A stretch of 64,000 nucleotides of DNA from Kondoa malvinella. Taxonomy: Eukaryota > Basidiomycota > Agaricostilbomycetes > Agaricostilbales > Kondoaceae. The translations under genes and the position numbers were made by a program. The stretch lies in NCBI GenBank assembly GCA_039545315.1, contig BCIM01000009.1:248001-312000 (forward strand), in the 5' to 3' direction. This document shows positions 25,781-38,375 of the stretch, one piece after another (the first letter of the stretch is position 1; every line of letters begins with the position of its first letter). The notes below the pieces were generated by a model. The model was not told where the DNA came from. It did no database searches and saw only the letters and a list, made by a program, of their open reading frames with translations.

Positions 25781-26390
25781 ATGTTCATCACCTTAGCCCT
25801 ACTCGTGCTTGCGCCTCTGCTCGCAAGTGCATACAAGATTGAACAGTTCAAGGACTGTAACGTAAGTACATCTTGACCTCAAAGCGCTCTTACTCATAGC
25901 TGTGAACAGTGCTACGATCCCAGTGGTGATCCAGTCATCAAACACGGTGTACGCGCTTTGCTTCTTCCCTTCGGCCTGCCTTATGCCATTGTCAGCTTGC
26001 TCCCGAGCAATTCCGACAATACAGACTCGGCCCAAACACCTGCAGTGTGTGGGTCACTCCTGAGGCTGGAGACTCAGTACTCAAGGTAAGCCGTCATGAT
26101 GAGTCTTTCCTCGAAGCGAGTTTCACAACCTCGGTTGCAGGTGTCCATTGCCTACAATGCTGCCGATGGGATAACAGGGAGCATGGGCGTAGAACCGCAT
26201 TGCTTTCGCAACAAGTAAGCTTTCGAGGATCGCTTCTCAATTCACAAGCTTACCAAGTTTCAGGGACAAGAACGGGCGTTACGTCCCGAACGATTCTCCC
26301 TTGTATGCCGTCGCCGTCGCTGGACCAGAATACGACTTCAACAATCTACCGCCTATCGTCCAAAGACGCGGACTGGCTAGGCTTGACTGA
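25781..26390 (+). CDS. Secreted family member C
   Basis: The cleanest member, 136 residues. ATG 25781, signal peptide MFITLALLVLAPLLASA, mature start YKIEQFKDCN. Exon 1 is 25781-25861; exon 2 (25910-25948) codes exactly 13 residues, CYDPSGDPVIKHG. Exon 3 begins LAPEQFRQYRLGPNTCSVWV. Exon 4 carries VEPHCFRNK. Exon 5 has VAVAGPEYDFNNLPP and ends RGLARLD with TGA 26388-26390. All introns here are GT-AG, in phases 0, 0, 0, 2. Member B lies 410 bp upstream in the same direction, and PLAC8 comes next on the opposite strand. No transmembrane segment beyond the signal peptide and no GPI-type tail, so probably released or cell-wall associated. Confidence 0.8.
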
Positions 26391-26680
26391 GGCTGCAGAA
26401 TATGCTGCATGATTAAGTAAATTCGTAGACCGGTGCCTCCAATAGTTGGCATATGTACGTGCAAAGCCCAGTTCAGCAGAGAAATAATGAATGCATAGTC
26501 TGAATTACAAGGATAACAATAGAGATTTAAAAAGAGGTTTAAAGAGATAAGAGATATCGAGTCCTGCTCGGATATTGGTGTGTGGCCGCGGCAGATCTTT
26601 GAAGGGTTCAGGAGACCCATGACATATGGCGTGAAGGAAGACTCACAGGCTTCCTTGCGCCGGACCGGTGCTGAAAGGTC

Positions 26681-27451
26681 TTATAATTCGTTCTCACAGG
26701 AGTGTAGCTCTTCCGAAATTCTGCAGCCTGGTCAGCAGGATAGTAGCAAACTAGAGCAGAACATACTGCATGCTTGTACAGCAAGCGCAAGGCATGCAAC
26801 AGCCGCACCAAAAGTCTCCGCAACAATTGCCATCGATTCGCGCGTATTTCCGGGTTTGCCTTCGCTGCCAGCAGGTCATGAAGCCGGGGACGAGACTTCC
26901 GGTAGCTACATATCCGATACTATATACCCTTCAGCACAGGATAGTACAGGTCGGTTTAGGCTTACCAGTACAGAGATGCCCACCAACACGTCGAGTCGCT
27001 CTTCTTTGCGTTTGGTTGATTCAAGTAATCCAAAGAGTTCTGGTCTGTTGTATTGCAGCCTTAACAAAGCTCAACGATGACGAAAGGAATGGACTTACTA
27101 CGGGCATAGAGGACACAAGGGCAACACCAGCTATACGATTTTGACGCGTCGGGATGCGCGGACATGGTCAAGAATGTACTCACCTGCACCACCATAGTGA
27201 CTCAACACTGCACTAGAGCAGTAAGCATGTGACATAGAACACGAAAGGGGCGCTGACCATCTGTAGGATTGTTCGCAGCAGCCATTTTCCCATTTGCCGT
27301 CGCGCTCACGAAGTGGTGCTACCTCTCTCACGGTGACCCTGACTCCGTCTGGATTGCTCCGTCGTCAGTCGGACGACAACTCGTTTTCTGGGAACGTACT
27401 AGCATCCATGTCTTCTTTCCTATTATAGCGTGGCTTTTCGTTGTTTGACAT
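26681..27451 (-). CDS. PLAC8-family cysteine-rich protein
   Basis: PLAC8/cornifelin proteins are small, cysteine-rich, usually membrane-associated, and in fungi and plants are linked to cell size and metal handling. From ATG 27449-27451 (MSNNEKPRYNRKED): an exon with KWENGCCEQSY, an exon with WCCPCVLYA, then LQYNRPELFGLLESTKRKEE, a hydrophobic segment LVGISVLIGYVATGSLVPG, and the core RKYARIDGNCCGDFWCGC followed by CCMPCACCTSMQ. The CCPCV and R-K-Y-x-I-x-G-x-x-C...CC-x-PCACC motifs place it in PLAC8. The end is SEELHSCENEL at TAA 26681-26683. The join between the CCPCV exon and the LQYN exon is off by one base with any standard GT-AG site I can find, so a sequence error, frameshift or unusual splice exists there. 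The 5' exons are tentative. Confidence 0.6.
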
Positions 27452-28159
27452 CGTTGAAAGAGTAGTCTGCTATCCAGCGTAGTTAGGAGCAGCAGATACG
27501 GCAGAAGGCAATCAAAGAATGGATGAATAAGAAGCTGCCTTCCGTCAAGGATATCGCTAACGAGCTTAGTGAGGTTGGAGAAGAACTGAGGAAGAAAGAG
27601 GAGGAGAGCAGATGGAGAGAATGAATGGAATGGAATGGAATGGAGAAAAAGAAGAGAAAGCAAGCGCGCTCTGGGGGTAGGCAGCGAGGAGGCGAGGCTG
27701 CGCTGCCAACATGTGCCGGATTTGCCGGTGATGGTTGTGTGGTTATGAGAGAGCTACAACACCCCAGTCTGGCTCGCTTGCGTGCTGGACTAGGCCTCAA
27801 TAAAGCAAGACAGAACTCGGCGATATCTCTGCTTTGAGTCCATGTAAAGCGCGATGCACTAGTGGGGTAGAAGAGCGCTCTGTTGATATCCAGCTAGGCG
27901 TGTGTGACAGCTTGAAGATTGTATTCTGCGATAGGTCGGATAGCTGCTTTCTGCCAACGTAGCAAGGAAACTTGGGCCAGAGGCGCTGCAAACTTGGAAG
28001 CAGGACACGCCTAATCGGTCGCCAGCCTGCTGCTTCATCTAGGGTACATGTGCGCAGAGCAGTTTTTAGAGGCACTTCAATTTGCCTGCAACAACGATAG
28101 TATAGCAAAGAGCAGATCATTCTGCCCGCCGCGTTCGGCTTCTGACCCTTGATCAGTCA
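27452..28159. other. Intergenic with purine-rich and GGAAT-type repeat
   Basis: About 700 bp upstream of PLAC8. Positions 27570-27665 are almost entirely purine on the plus strand, with four tandem AATGG/GGAAT units at about 27622-27644. I see no supported gene; the frames over it are Ser/Phe/Leu or Lys/Glu low-complexity artefacts of the purine run. Confidence 0.45.
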
Positions 28160-28219
28160 TGATTCCATCGCAGCTATTGGAGTAGCGCGTTTCAGAGAAG
28201 GAGTCTCTTCAGCCGACAT
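28160..28219 (-). pseudogene. RAD51 first-exon fragment
   Basis: About 60 bp that match the start of the complete RAD51 at 48088. ATG 28217-28219 reads MSAEETPSLKRATPIAA, against MSQESQAEETPSLKCATPIA in the full gene, then runs MES and stops at TGA. The rest of RAD51 is absent. The 240 bp before it, up to the MAP2 stop, are also similar to the MAP2-RAD51 spacer in the other arm. The duplication therefore ended just inside RAD51 exon 1. Confidence 0.75.
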
Positions 28220-28459
28220 TTGACTTTGTTTGTTTGCTTTTTTGGATTATGCTGTCCTTTGCGATAGGGAAGTGCAGAGCGGTGCAGTGAAGGTCGCTAG
28301 AGCTTGAGGATTACTTGAGCCAAGATCCAAATGTCGAGAAGAGAGAGCGTCGAGCAGAAGAAGCATCGCAAGCTCGGCACAGACGCGTCAAGGTCAGCGC
28401 GATCAGACGTGTCTCGAAATCGTCACAGAGGTTCAGCAAGTTACATACAAACTATGCAT

Positions 28460-30430
<1,971 letters not shown>

Positions 30431-30519
30431 GGTCGCTAGTCAAGCTTTGCAAGTGTCAAAGTGTCAAGTCATGCAAAGATCTATGTTACACCAATCCAGA
30501 TGTACAGCGTCTAGTCTAA

Positions 30520-31954
30520 TCAGCAAATCTTCCTGCCCACAGCATTCGGGTTCTACGCTTTTATCAGCCAACATCCCATCACACAAAAGACAAAAACACA
30601 CCTTCTTGCCCATGCCAACAACAGGCAGACCATCCCTTCCCGTCCTAGGTCCTCTCCCACTCTGTCCTTTCCTACCTTTCTCACCGAGCAACATAACAGG
30701 CTGCCAATCCACATCAACTCTACCATCCACTTCCTTTTTCGCTTGCCTTTCTTCCTTTCTTCGAGCAACTTCATACCGCGCTTGACCTTTAATGTATTCT
30801 TTCTGATCTGCTCGAAGGATAATGGTATCTTGTCCTGATCGTTTACTTGCGCCGCTGGTTGAGAGGGGAGAAGGTAAAGCGAAAATGGTACCGCGGTTGT
30901 GGTATTGGAAATTCGACTTCAAATGTAAGATGTAACCTTTGGGGTGTTCGGCTGTTGGTGCAGGGAGGTAGGTGATGGATGTTCGTAATAAGGTAGCATT
31001 CCCGCATGAAGGGCAGAACTTTTCAGTTGGGTTTTTGCATAACCTGAACAATCGATCCTTATTAGAGTGTAGACAAGAAAGAGGGAATAAGAACATACTT
31101 GTAGCAAGCGTGACATCTCAATACCCAAGTCTTGACGTTCCTAATCTTGCTACCATTACTTCCAACAATATTCAAACCCATTTGCAACCCAACATTCTGC
31201 ATAGCGAAATCTCCCGTAATGCAAGCCGCTTCCATCTTTTGTGCTGAACTTGAACCAGCTCCCGGCGCGGCAGAGATAAGACCTGTATCCCTTGCTTTAT
31301 GCTCCGTAACGTTTGAAGGAGTGATCCATTCGCCATCATCTGAATCAGTATCCGATTCTTCCACTTTGGTGTTCTGCTTGGTAGGTACTGTAGTCCAGTC
31401 ATCATTGTCTTCTTCAACTTCCGGCTGATCAGGGGTCAAATCAAGCTGCTTTATCTCCTCTTGCACTTCTTGAACAGGTTCTTGAGCTTTCCGCTTCAAC
31501 CTCGCTTCCCTCTTGAGTTTCGCAGCATGCTCTTTCTCCATCTCAAACTCGGTCTTTGCACCTGGAGCAGATCGAATCCGTCTTGTACCGTTCGCTTCCA
31601 CTTCAACCGTATACAGCAATGCAATGATTTGCAAATCCGTAGTCGATAAAACAGATATATCACCCGTCTTTCTAGCGAATGCCGTTACTGCGTTGATTCA
31701 TTCAGCTTCCAGACACACGACCCGAACGCAATGGGCTATTCACCTTTTGCCATGGCATCAGCAGTAGGTTGCTTGACCCGCAAACCACCTTCGACGTTCT
31801 GCCATTGTTCTAAAGCGATGCGAGATTTTTCATCACGGATTTCAGCGAGGACAGATACGGTAGTAACAAAGTGTTTGGCTAGAGTTTGAAGCGTCGACAC
31901 AGGGCAGGTGAGCAAGGGAGCAGAGTCCAACACTAGGGTATCGATTGATGGCAT
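30520..31954 (-). CDS. NOB1: NOB1, 20S pre-rRNA endonuclease
   Basis: PIN-domain endonuclease that cuts 20S pre-rRNA at site D to make mature 18S rRNA in cytoplasmic pre-40S particles. ATG 31952-31954 opens MPSIDTLVLDSAPLL, the first catalytic Asp strand, with VSVLAEIRDEKSR and ISVLSTTDLQIIALLYTVEV carrying further acidic residues. A charged linker of about 120 residues follows (TDSDDGEWITPSN). The zinc ribbon is WVLRCHACYK, split by an intron, then FCPSCGNATLLRTSI. The C-terminal region has HLKSNFQYHNRGTIFALPSP and the terminal GMGKK-NPNAVGRKIC after a last intron, the exact family ending, with TGA 30520-30522. About 430 residues. It shares a 190-bp divergent promoter with clathrin light chain. 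Confidence 0.95.
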
Positions 31955-32143
31955 TCTTGAGGCAAACAGAGCAGGGCTTGGTATAGCTTATAGCAGGCGA
32001 GAGGTAACAAGGAAGCAGAAAAAATCCCATGGGACAACAGCTTATGCCATCAGTAAAAGCTACAAAATACATTTCAGTCTGTGCGAGCTAACCCTCGACG
32101 TGCTGCTCTCTCTCTCTGCCCCTGCACGAGCATCACAACGCAG

Positions 32144-33374
32144 CATGAGTTCATTTCCAGAAGTCAGTCGCAGATACACTGCAGGGTCATATATCTTACT
32201 TCGTTGCTTGAAACAGTTGGACGACTTTGATTCGGGCTTCACTTCTCAGCCTTCAAACACTCAAGGCTCAGACTTCTTTGCACGCGAACGAGAACTCTTA
32301 GGGGACGACGCAGATCAATTCGGCGCCCCTCCTCCAGCAGCAGCACAAGCGCAACAAGAGGATGATTTCAGTTTCGGTGATGCACCTGCTGCACCAGTGC
32401 GTTCAAGCGAAGAGGGCCGCTTCGACGTGTCTTCCTTTGAAAGAGAGCAGCCCAAGAGTAACGTGAATATCACGGGTAATGATGAGGTCTCTGCTTTTGA
32501 GGATCAATATCCCGATATCGCGCCTCAGCAAGCTCAGGATAATTATACCGTCAGTCTAGACCACCTGAACATAGGCTTTTGGCTTATTTGTCAGCGTCCG
32601 TGATTGACAGAACGGCTTTGAAGCGTCACAACAGAGCAACTATCCGCCTACTACTCAATCCCTCTTCCCTTCTTCTGGTCCGCAGACGCAGGAAGAAGAG
32701 CCTGAAGCTATTCGGTAAGCTCCTCTACTCTACTTCTTCCTCTTGTCCTGGCTTGTAATTCAAGCCCATTGCTCGTTTGCCTTGCAACGGCTGCGCTATC
32801 GTGCTTGGGTGCATCAAGCATCTGCCGCAAAATTTGAAGCGTGCTCTGTCCTCTTTCACTCACGTCTCGGAGATTCTGTTAGCAAGGACGCTCACTAACA
32901 CCCTCACATAGATCTTGGCGCGAAAAACAATCGGCCGAGATCAAAGACCGAGATGACAAGGCCCAAGCCAGGCGAGAAGACACTATCAGCCGAGCCGAAA
33001 GAAGCATTGATGAATTCTACCAAGAATACAATGCCAAAAAGGAAAAACAAATCAAGAAGAACAAGTACGTCTCGCCCCTACTCATCTTATGCGGATGTTG
33101 TGATTGACCAAACGTACAGGGAGGAAGAGAAACGGTTCCTTGACGAACGATCAGACGCGTTGGCAAAAGGAACAGTTTGGGAACGCGTAGCTTCTTTGGT
33201 CGATTTGAACGATTCGAGGAGCAAGACCAATACCAAGAGCACGAAAGATTTAGCTCGGTTCAAGGAGTTGTTGCTTGCTTTGAAAAGAGAGGGAGATGCT
33301 GCGCCGGTGAGTGTTTGATGTTTGTGGTTTATAGCGTGAGGCTGATTGAGGAGCAGGCCGCTGGTGGGTACTAG
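32144..33374 (+). CDS. CLC1: Clathrin light chain
   Basis: Regulatory subunit of clathrin triskelia on endocytic and trans-Golgi coats. ATG 32144 starts MSSFPE, then (after an intron) LDDFDSGFTSQPSNTQGSDF and an acidic, Pro/Ala-rich N-terminal half with FEDQYPDI. The heavy-chain-binding helix is SWREKQSAEIKDRDDKAQAR with ERSIDEFYQEYNAKKEKQIK. The C-terminal part is VWERVASLVDLNDSRSK, then TKDLARFKELLLALKREGDA. A final intron after GDAAP gives the ending AAGGY at TAG 33372-33374, matching the Gly-Tyr end of other fungal light chains. About 240 residues. Introns are 45-170 nt. Confidence 0.93.
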
Positions 33375-33695
33375 ATGCATGCAAGGAAGGTCGACAAGTG
33401 GATGGTGATAGCGCTGCATGACCTTGATCACACCGTTTCAAGCATCGGTGCAGTAGCTTGACATAGCCTGGACTACCTGATCGCAATGCATGCTCGTTTC
33501 GTTTGTACTCCTTTGCGTCCGTCGGGTTCAGTCAGCTGGAACATCGCTATCCCGTCTTCGCCATAGAATCAGTGTTTATATACATTCAAAGTGATCTGAA
33601 GTGCTGTGTACAATTGGTAGTGCTGTGTACAAAATATATCACAATCGATTGACAGGGATCCTTTATACACTTTGCACATTTGCAAAACCATAATT
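33375..33695. other. Intergenic between convergent CLC1 and sugar transporter
   Basis: About 320 bp. Contains a 17-base stretch (33484-33500) also present at 13093-13109 in another 3' flank, and a short direct repeat, GTGCTGTGTACAA, at about 33601 and 33620. No gene is seen. Confidence 0.5.
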
Positions 33696-36101
33696 TTAAG
33701 CGTTCTCGCGCATTTCGACAGAAGCCTGGGGAGAAGACTTGCGTGTCATCTTGTTCTTCTTCTTTTCCGAGCGAGGGTGCTCGCCATCGACCAGAGTCGC
33801 GTCGTCATTATCGTCTGCGGTCTCTTGATTCCTGGAGGTGTAACCTGCTGGCACCCATTTGCTCGACGAGATTGGAGTGCAATCGGGATCGTTGTACATG
33901 GCATCAACCTGTTCCAAGGACAAGGAAGAGCTCTCGTAAAGGAAGAAGAACACGATGCTAGAAGGCCATCAGGGATGTCCCCGTTTGTTTGACCAAAAGT
34001 CAGACTCACACAGCGCCGGCGATGTTGGATGCCGCAAATATATAGCCATAGCTGTAGCTAATGTCTCCAGTGATGGCTGTACGGATAGAAGTTAGAAGAA
34101 GCAGGTTGGAAATGAAGCGTGCAAATTACGTTGAGTGAAGAAAGCCCTGCGGTTGCTTGTCAGGTACTTCTTAACAATAGACACGAGTGGAAACAAACAG
34201 ATTGAAGTTCCAAACCCAATTCGCCAAAGTAGACAAAGCACCTGGCACCAGAATCAGACTGGAGCAAAGCAAGTAATCTTGAAGTTACCTTGTTTGGCTC
34301 GTGTTCTGCCAGCGAACGATTCACCGACAAGAATCCAGACACCTGGTGCCCATGTAGTTGCATATCCTGCAATGAAGAGACAGCCGGAGATGATCATGAC
34401 TGTCACAGAAATCAAATTTTGACTTTGCTGACTGCAGGGATTGCGTACCTTGGGCAGCAGCCTTATTAGTTGTAGGGTCCAATGCTGTTCCAACACTCGC
34501 AAAGACCAATAGCCATATACCTTGCCAGATACCGCCGAACATGAGAGGCTTCCTGCGGCCGAAGCGTTCCACTGAAGTAATGTAGGATATGAGCGGAACG
34601 ATTCTATGGAAAAGCACATCGTCTAGACTGACTGATGTAAATGCCTCCAAAGGTGCAGAAAAAGTTAACTCCATTCAACTAAAGGCAGTCGCGAGCGAGG
34701 ACCTAAGCGAACCAAAGTTGTTATCAAGAGGCTGCAGACTTACGATGATCTGAGCAATAAAAGGGTTGACGAGTCCCAGTCCAGTGAAAAGCGAGGCTCC
34801 ATAGCTTTGTGTAGCATTAGTGCATTCACGTAGCATCTGGGAAAGACTGACTAGAAAAAGTAATTTGCGCCGGTCAATTGCTGAATGGACTGCAAAGTCA
34901 TGCCCAAGAGAGTACGGTATAAAGTCTTGTGTTGCGGGCGGAAACAGTCAATCCATCCTGCCTTGGGTCTTTTGCTCTCTTCATAGACACCTTGCTTGAT
35001 TTCATTGTATAGACGTTCGCCAGCTTTGCGTTGCTCTTCATCCTTTGTGCCGTTGAGCTTCTGCACAGCGGCCTTGGCCTCTTCTTGTCGACCGTGTTGT
35101 TCAAGCCATCGTGGTGATTCTAAATAGTAAGGACGAGTTGTAAACAAATCAAGGTCTACCACAACGAAAGAAAGCCTACCTGGCATGAAGAGAATGCCGA
35201 TACCAAGAATAGCAGCAAACACGATGCCCAGAGCAATGGGTACTCGCCAACTAGCAGAACTTGGTGATGCTTGATTTGTACCTAGATTGATGCAAGCCGC
35301 AACGAGGATACCAGCAGTGATGGCCAGTTGATATAGAGCGACTGAAGCAGACATGAGCAAGTTGGTCCTGATGGGCAGGCAGTAAGATATACCTAAAGAG
35401 CCACGGATGGCCTTCGGAGCAGTTTCACTGTTGAAAATAGGCACAGCAATCGATAGAGCTGGTGAACACAACTATCAGCTCGCTGAACTGAAAGGACGTT
35501 GGAGTACGAACCTCCGACACCAAGCCCGGAAACCAGACGACCGATCATCACCTGCTCCCATGTGTTGACGGCAGCAACTTGAATGATTACACCAATAGAG
35601 AATACGGCGCATTCGATGGTCATGGCCATCCTTCTACCGACCCTGTCTGCAATAGGAGCACCAGCAAGCGCACCTATGTACAATGAGCTTTTGTAAAAAT
35701 TCTAAGGCGTCTGGCTTACCAATAGCTGTACCAATCGAAAGAGCTGCAACAATGATACCTTCAGTCCAGACGCCAAACTTGCATTGTTCCAGCGAAACGC
35801 CAGCTGCGCAATTGGCAAAACGGTCTTTGAAGTCTGTCATGATGACGATGCCAGAACTGGACAGACAGGATCAGAGCAGGTCAACCAGAACTTGCTACAG
35901 GCTTACATTTGTCCAGTATCGTAGCCAAAAATGACTGCTTCCATTCAGCTTGGCTCTGCTTAAGCGTGAGGGAAGCTCACATCCTCCCATAGCTGTATCG
36001 GCAGAGGTAAGGGAAAGCAACGAATATGATTATGGAGACATACAAGCGAGTACAGCAAGAGTGATCGCATGACCGGTGATTCGTTGTCCTCGGACTTTCA
36101 T
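33696..36101 (-). CDS. MFS sugar (hexose) transporter
   Basis: Twelve-helix sugar/H+ symporter of the plasma membrane. ATG 36099-36101 gives MKVRGQRITGHAITLAVLA. Seen afterwards: GYDTGQ near TM1, APIADRVGRRMAMTIECAVF (the D-R-x-G-R-R loop), GRLVSGLGVGG with ETAPKAIRGSLVALYQL, SWRVPIALGIVFAAILGIGI, and the sugar-transporter signature PESPRWL. Then come LLGMTLQSIQQLTGANYFF (QQxxGxNxxxYY-like), VERFGRRKPLMFGG, FIAGYATTWAPGVWILVGES, and a terminal helix with FVFFFLYESSSLSLEQVDAM. The cytosolic tail is charged (KKKNKMTRKSSPQASVEMRE) with no long sensor extension, so a transporter and not an Snf3/Rgt2-type sensor. About ten introns. Substrate cannot be fixed from sequence; glucose is the likeliest. 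Confidence 0.9.
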
Positions 36102-38375
36102 GTTTGGCTTTGTTGCTGACCCGCTTTGCTGAAGAGGCCGAAAAGAAACAGACTGGGATTACGGCTCAAACCAAAGACCGTGTGTAGTTTGGCAGACACT
36201 GTACGGGATGTGCAGACTCAAGAAATCAGAGAGCGACTAGAGAGCGTATATGGCGGTACGGGGAAGGAGAGGACAGAAATAGAACAAGGCAACATTGTAA
36301 TGCCGGAATGAAGTCATTAATTCCATGATTCGCAGCTTTGGAGTGTGCACGCGAGCAACAGAGCAGCAGATAGAAAATGAAGAGACAGCGAAATTACAGC
36401 CAACTCGTGCATGAAATGAAGGCCAAGTCTCGAAATCATGCAAACAAGCGGACCGAGCAGAGGACACGGCAGACAGTCAGCGCTTTCGAGGATGTGCATG
36501 GTGCTCAGAAGGCATAGGATATGGCCGAGCAGGTGGTGGACGAGAGCAAAGCGCCGAACGATTCATTGCTTGACCCAAGACAGTCAACAAGCCTGAAGCG
36601 CGTACAACTCCTTCGTCTGCCCTACTGCAAGAATGCACAACCCAAGCGCCATACGGAGGAATAGAAACATGGCCAGTGACTGCTATCGCGTCTCATTGGA
36701 ACTTGAAACCATTGTCGCGCAAGCCTATGTACTGCCTGTGTCTACGTTAGCATCACGAAGAAGAAGAAGTGTCTTACATGTCGAGCTGGGTCCGTTGTGC
36801 GCGAACAATAGTCAAGCTCTGCCTTGTCAGCGACTGGACCGCGTTGGAGCCTTCACGCGATTCTCGCTTTGATTACTCTTCAATTCTAGTCTTGTGCTCC
36901 TCTGCTCTTCATGCTGCACCTTCTGCCCTGAGCACTCATTGATTATGAACCGTTGTATTCATCGCATCAACATGCCGACTAGCTTTCTGAATGCATTCTA
37001 TCATGCACGCAGATGATCGGGTTGGACCACATGGCCATCATGACTGATAGTAGGCTTCTGCACCCGTCTGAGCGTCTACCTCTTTCTCTCGTCTTAGTCG
37101 CTGCCCTTCTCTCACATTGCAAGCTGCTCCCAAGCCATTTGACATATCGTTGTCATCCGTCAGCTAAGCTTTCGGTCAAGCGCCGTCCCTCGGCTTCGGA
37201 AGTTTGAACCGACGTCGAACTACCTCCAAATTTTTTACATCCTTTCCTCTTCTGGTAAGACCAAAGCAAGTTATCTCCTCAGCCCTACCCTCCTCACCAT
37301 ACTTACTCTTTTCATCACAGCTTCGTCAGGATCATTTTATATGAAATTTTCGAAACGTCTTTGCAACTCGTACGTCTGAAAAAACCTTCATCTGCTTCAG
37401 TCCAACGCTAATTACTGCTGACAGAATGTTGCCATATCCCAAACGTTTCAAGATGATTCTTACGACTGTCACCTTTACCAGCGAGAACTATTAGCTTTGC
37501 CATCGAAAGATGGTTAGGCTCTCGATGACCTGGCCTCGATTCTTTGCCTTGGTACATGCCTTTTAGGCGCGAACCTTGTCCATGGCCTTTCAACTTATGC
37601 CGGCTCGTTCTCAACTTCGGTTGGCTTGTTTGGTTCAGGGTTGAAGGGTTGCGAAGACGACGGTCTGGTGTGCAGTTGAATCTGAAGGCGTTATTATCAG
37701 GTGCTAGGCTGTCGGAACACTGTAGACTGAAATTGAAGTTTTGTTCTTCTAAATGTTTTGGCTGTTGCCTTTTGACGTATCGTCGACTCTGCTCAGTGCT
37801 CTGCTTGTCCATAATGTCTCAAATCTTGCTACCTTTCACCTTTTTAAATTCTTGCCTCATCCGTTCAGTCCGCACCATAATCGCTCCATGCTTTCAAGTG
37901 CAATACATACAATGCAAATCTAATCGTGACCATTCTATCTCACACGTCTATAATACCACGATTACTGTGCTAATCCGATCTCTTCCTTCTTCGTGTCGTC
38001 TACTGCTTGATTCGACGCATGATGCACGTCGAAAGTCAGGTGCGCTGTGATCATAGAGCTTTGATCTAGTTCGATATCGATGGTCGGTGTGGACCGCTGC
38101 GGGTTGGCTTTTTGTCGCGAATCTAGAAAGCGCGAGTGAGAAGCGCAGCGGGCGTCTTTAGGAGGACTGACTGCTCTTTGTTCCAGAAGCTTCGGTAGAC
38201 TGAATCACAATCAGTAATCTCACAAGGAGCAAGTAGCGAACGGACAAATAAATTAAGCGAAGCGAGCTGTGAAAGCCTTTGTGTATGCCTTCGCTGATTA
38301 AGGGCGGTCATGAGCGTTCTATACGCCAGCAAGATACAGATGGGCGTGATGATGACCGAGAAGACTATAACGCAT
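36102..38375. other. 2.3-kb region without a confidently supported gene
   Basis: Upstream of the sugar transporter and downstream of the membrane protein at 38376. Candidates seen but not accepted: a plus-strand start at 37341 (MKFSKRLCNS, intron 37369-37425, then MLPYPKRFKMILTTVTFTSE, stop near 37500) that would make about 37 residues, and an ATG-initiated 134-codon minus frame at 37408-37812 rich in Arg, Ser, Gln and Asn, whose opposite frame is equally open. 36630-36870 holds a plus frame without family signs. The stretch 37240-37340 is pyrimidine-rich and promoter-like, which hints that something is transcribed rightward from about 37340. Confidence 0.4.

Noticed and set aside
33601..33640. 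GTGCTGTGTACAA direct repeat as a mobile-element footprint
   Set aside because: Two short copies 19 bp apart without any flanking element or duplicated target; a simple local duplication is enough.
37408..37812. ATG-initiated 134-codon minus-strand ORF
   Set aside because: No family signs, Arg/Ser/Gln-rich composition, and the opposite strand is equally open over the same stretch; more likely chance.
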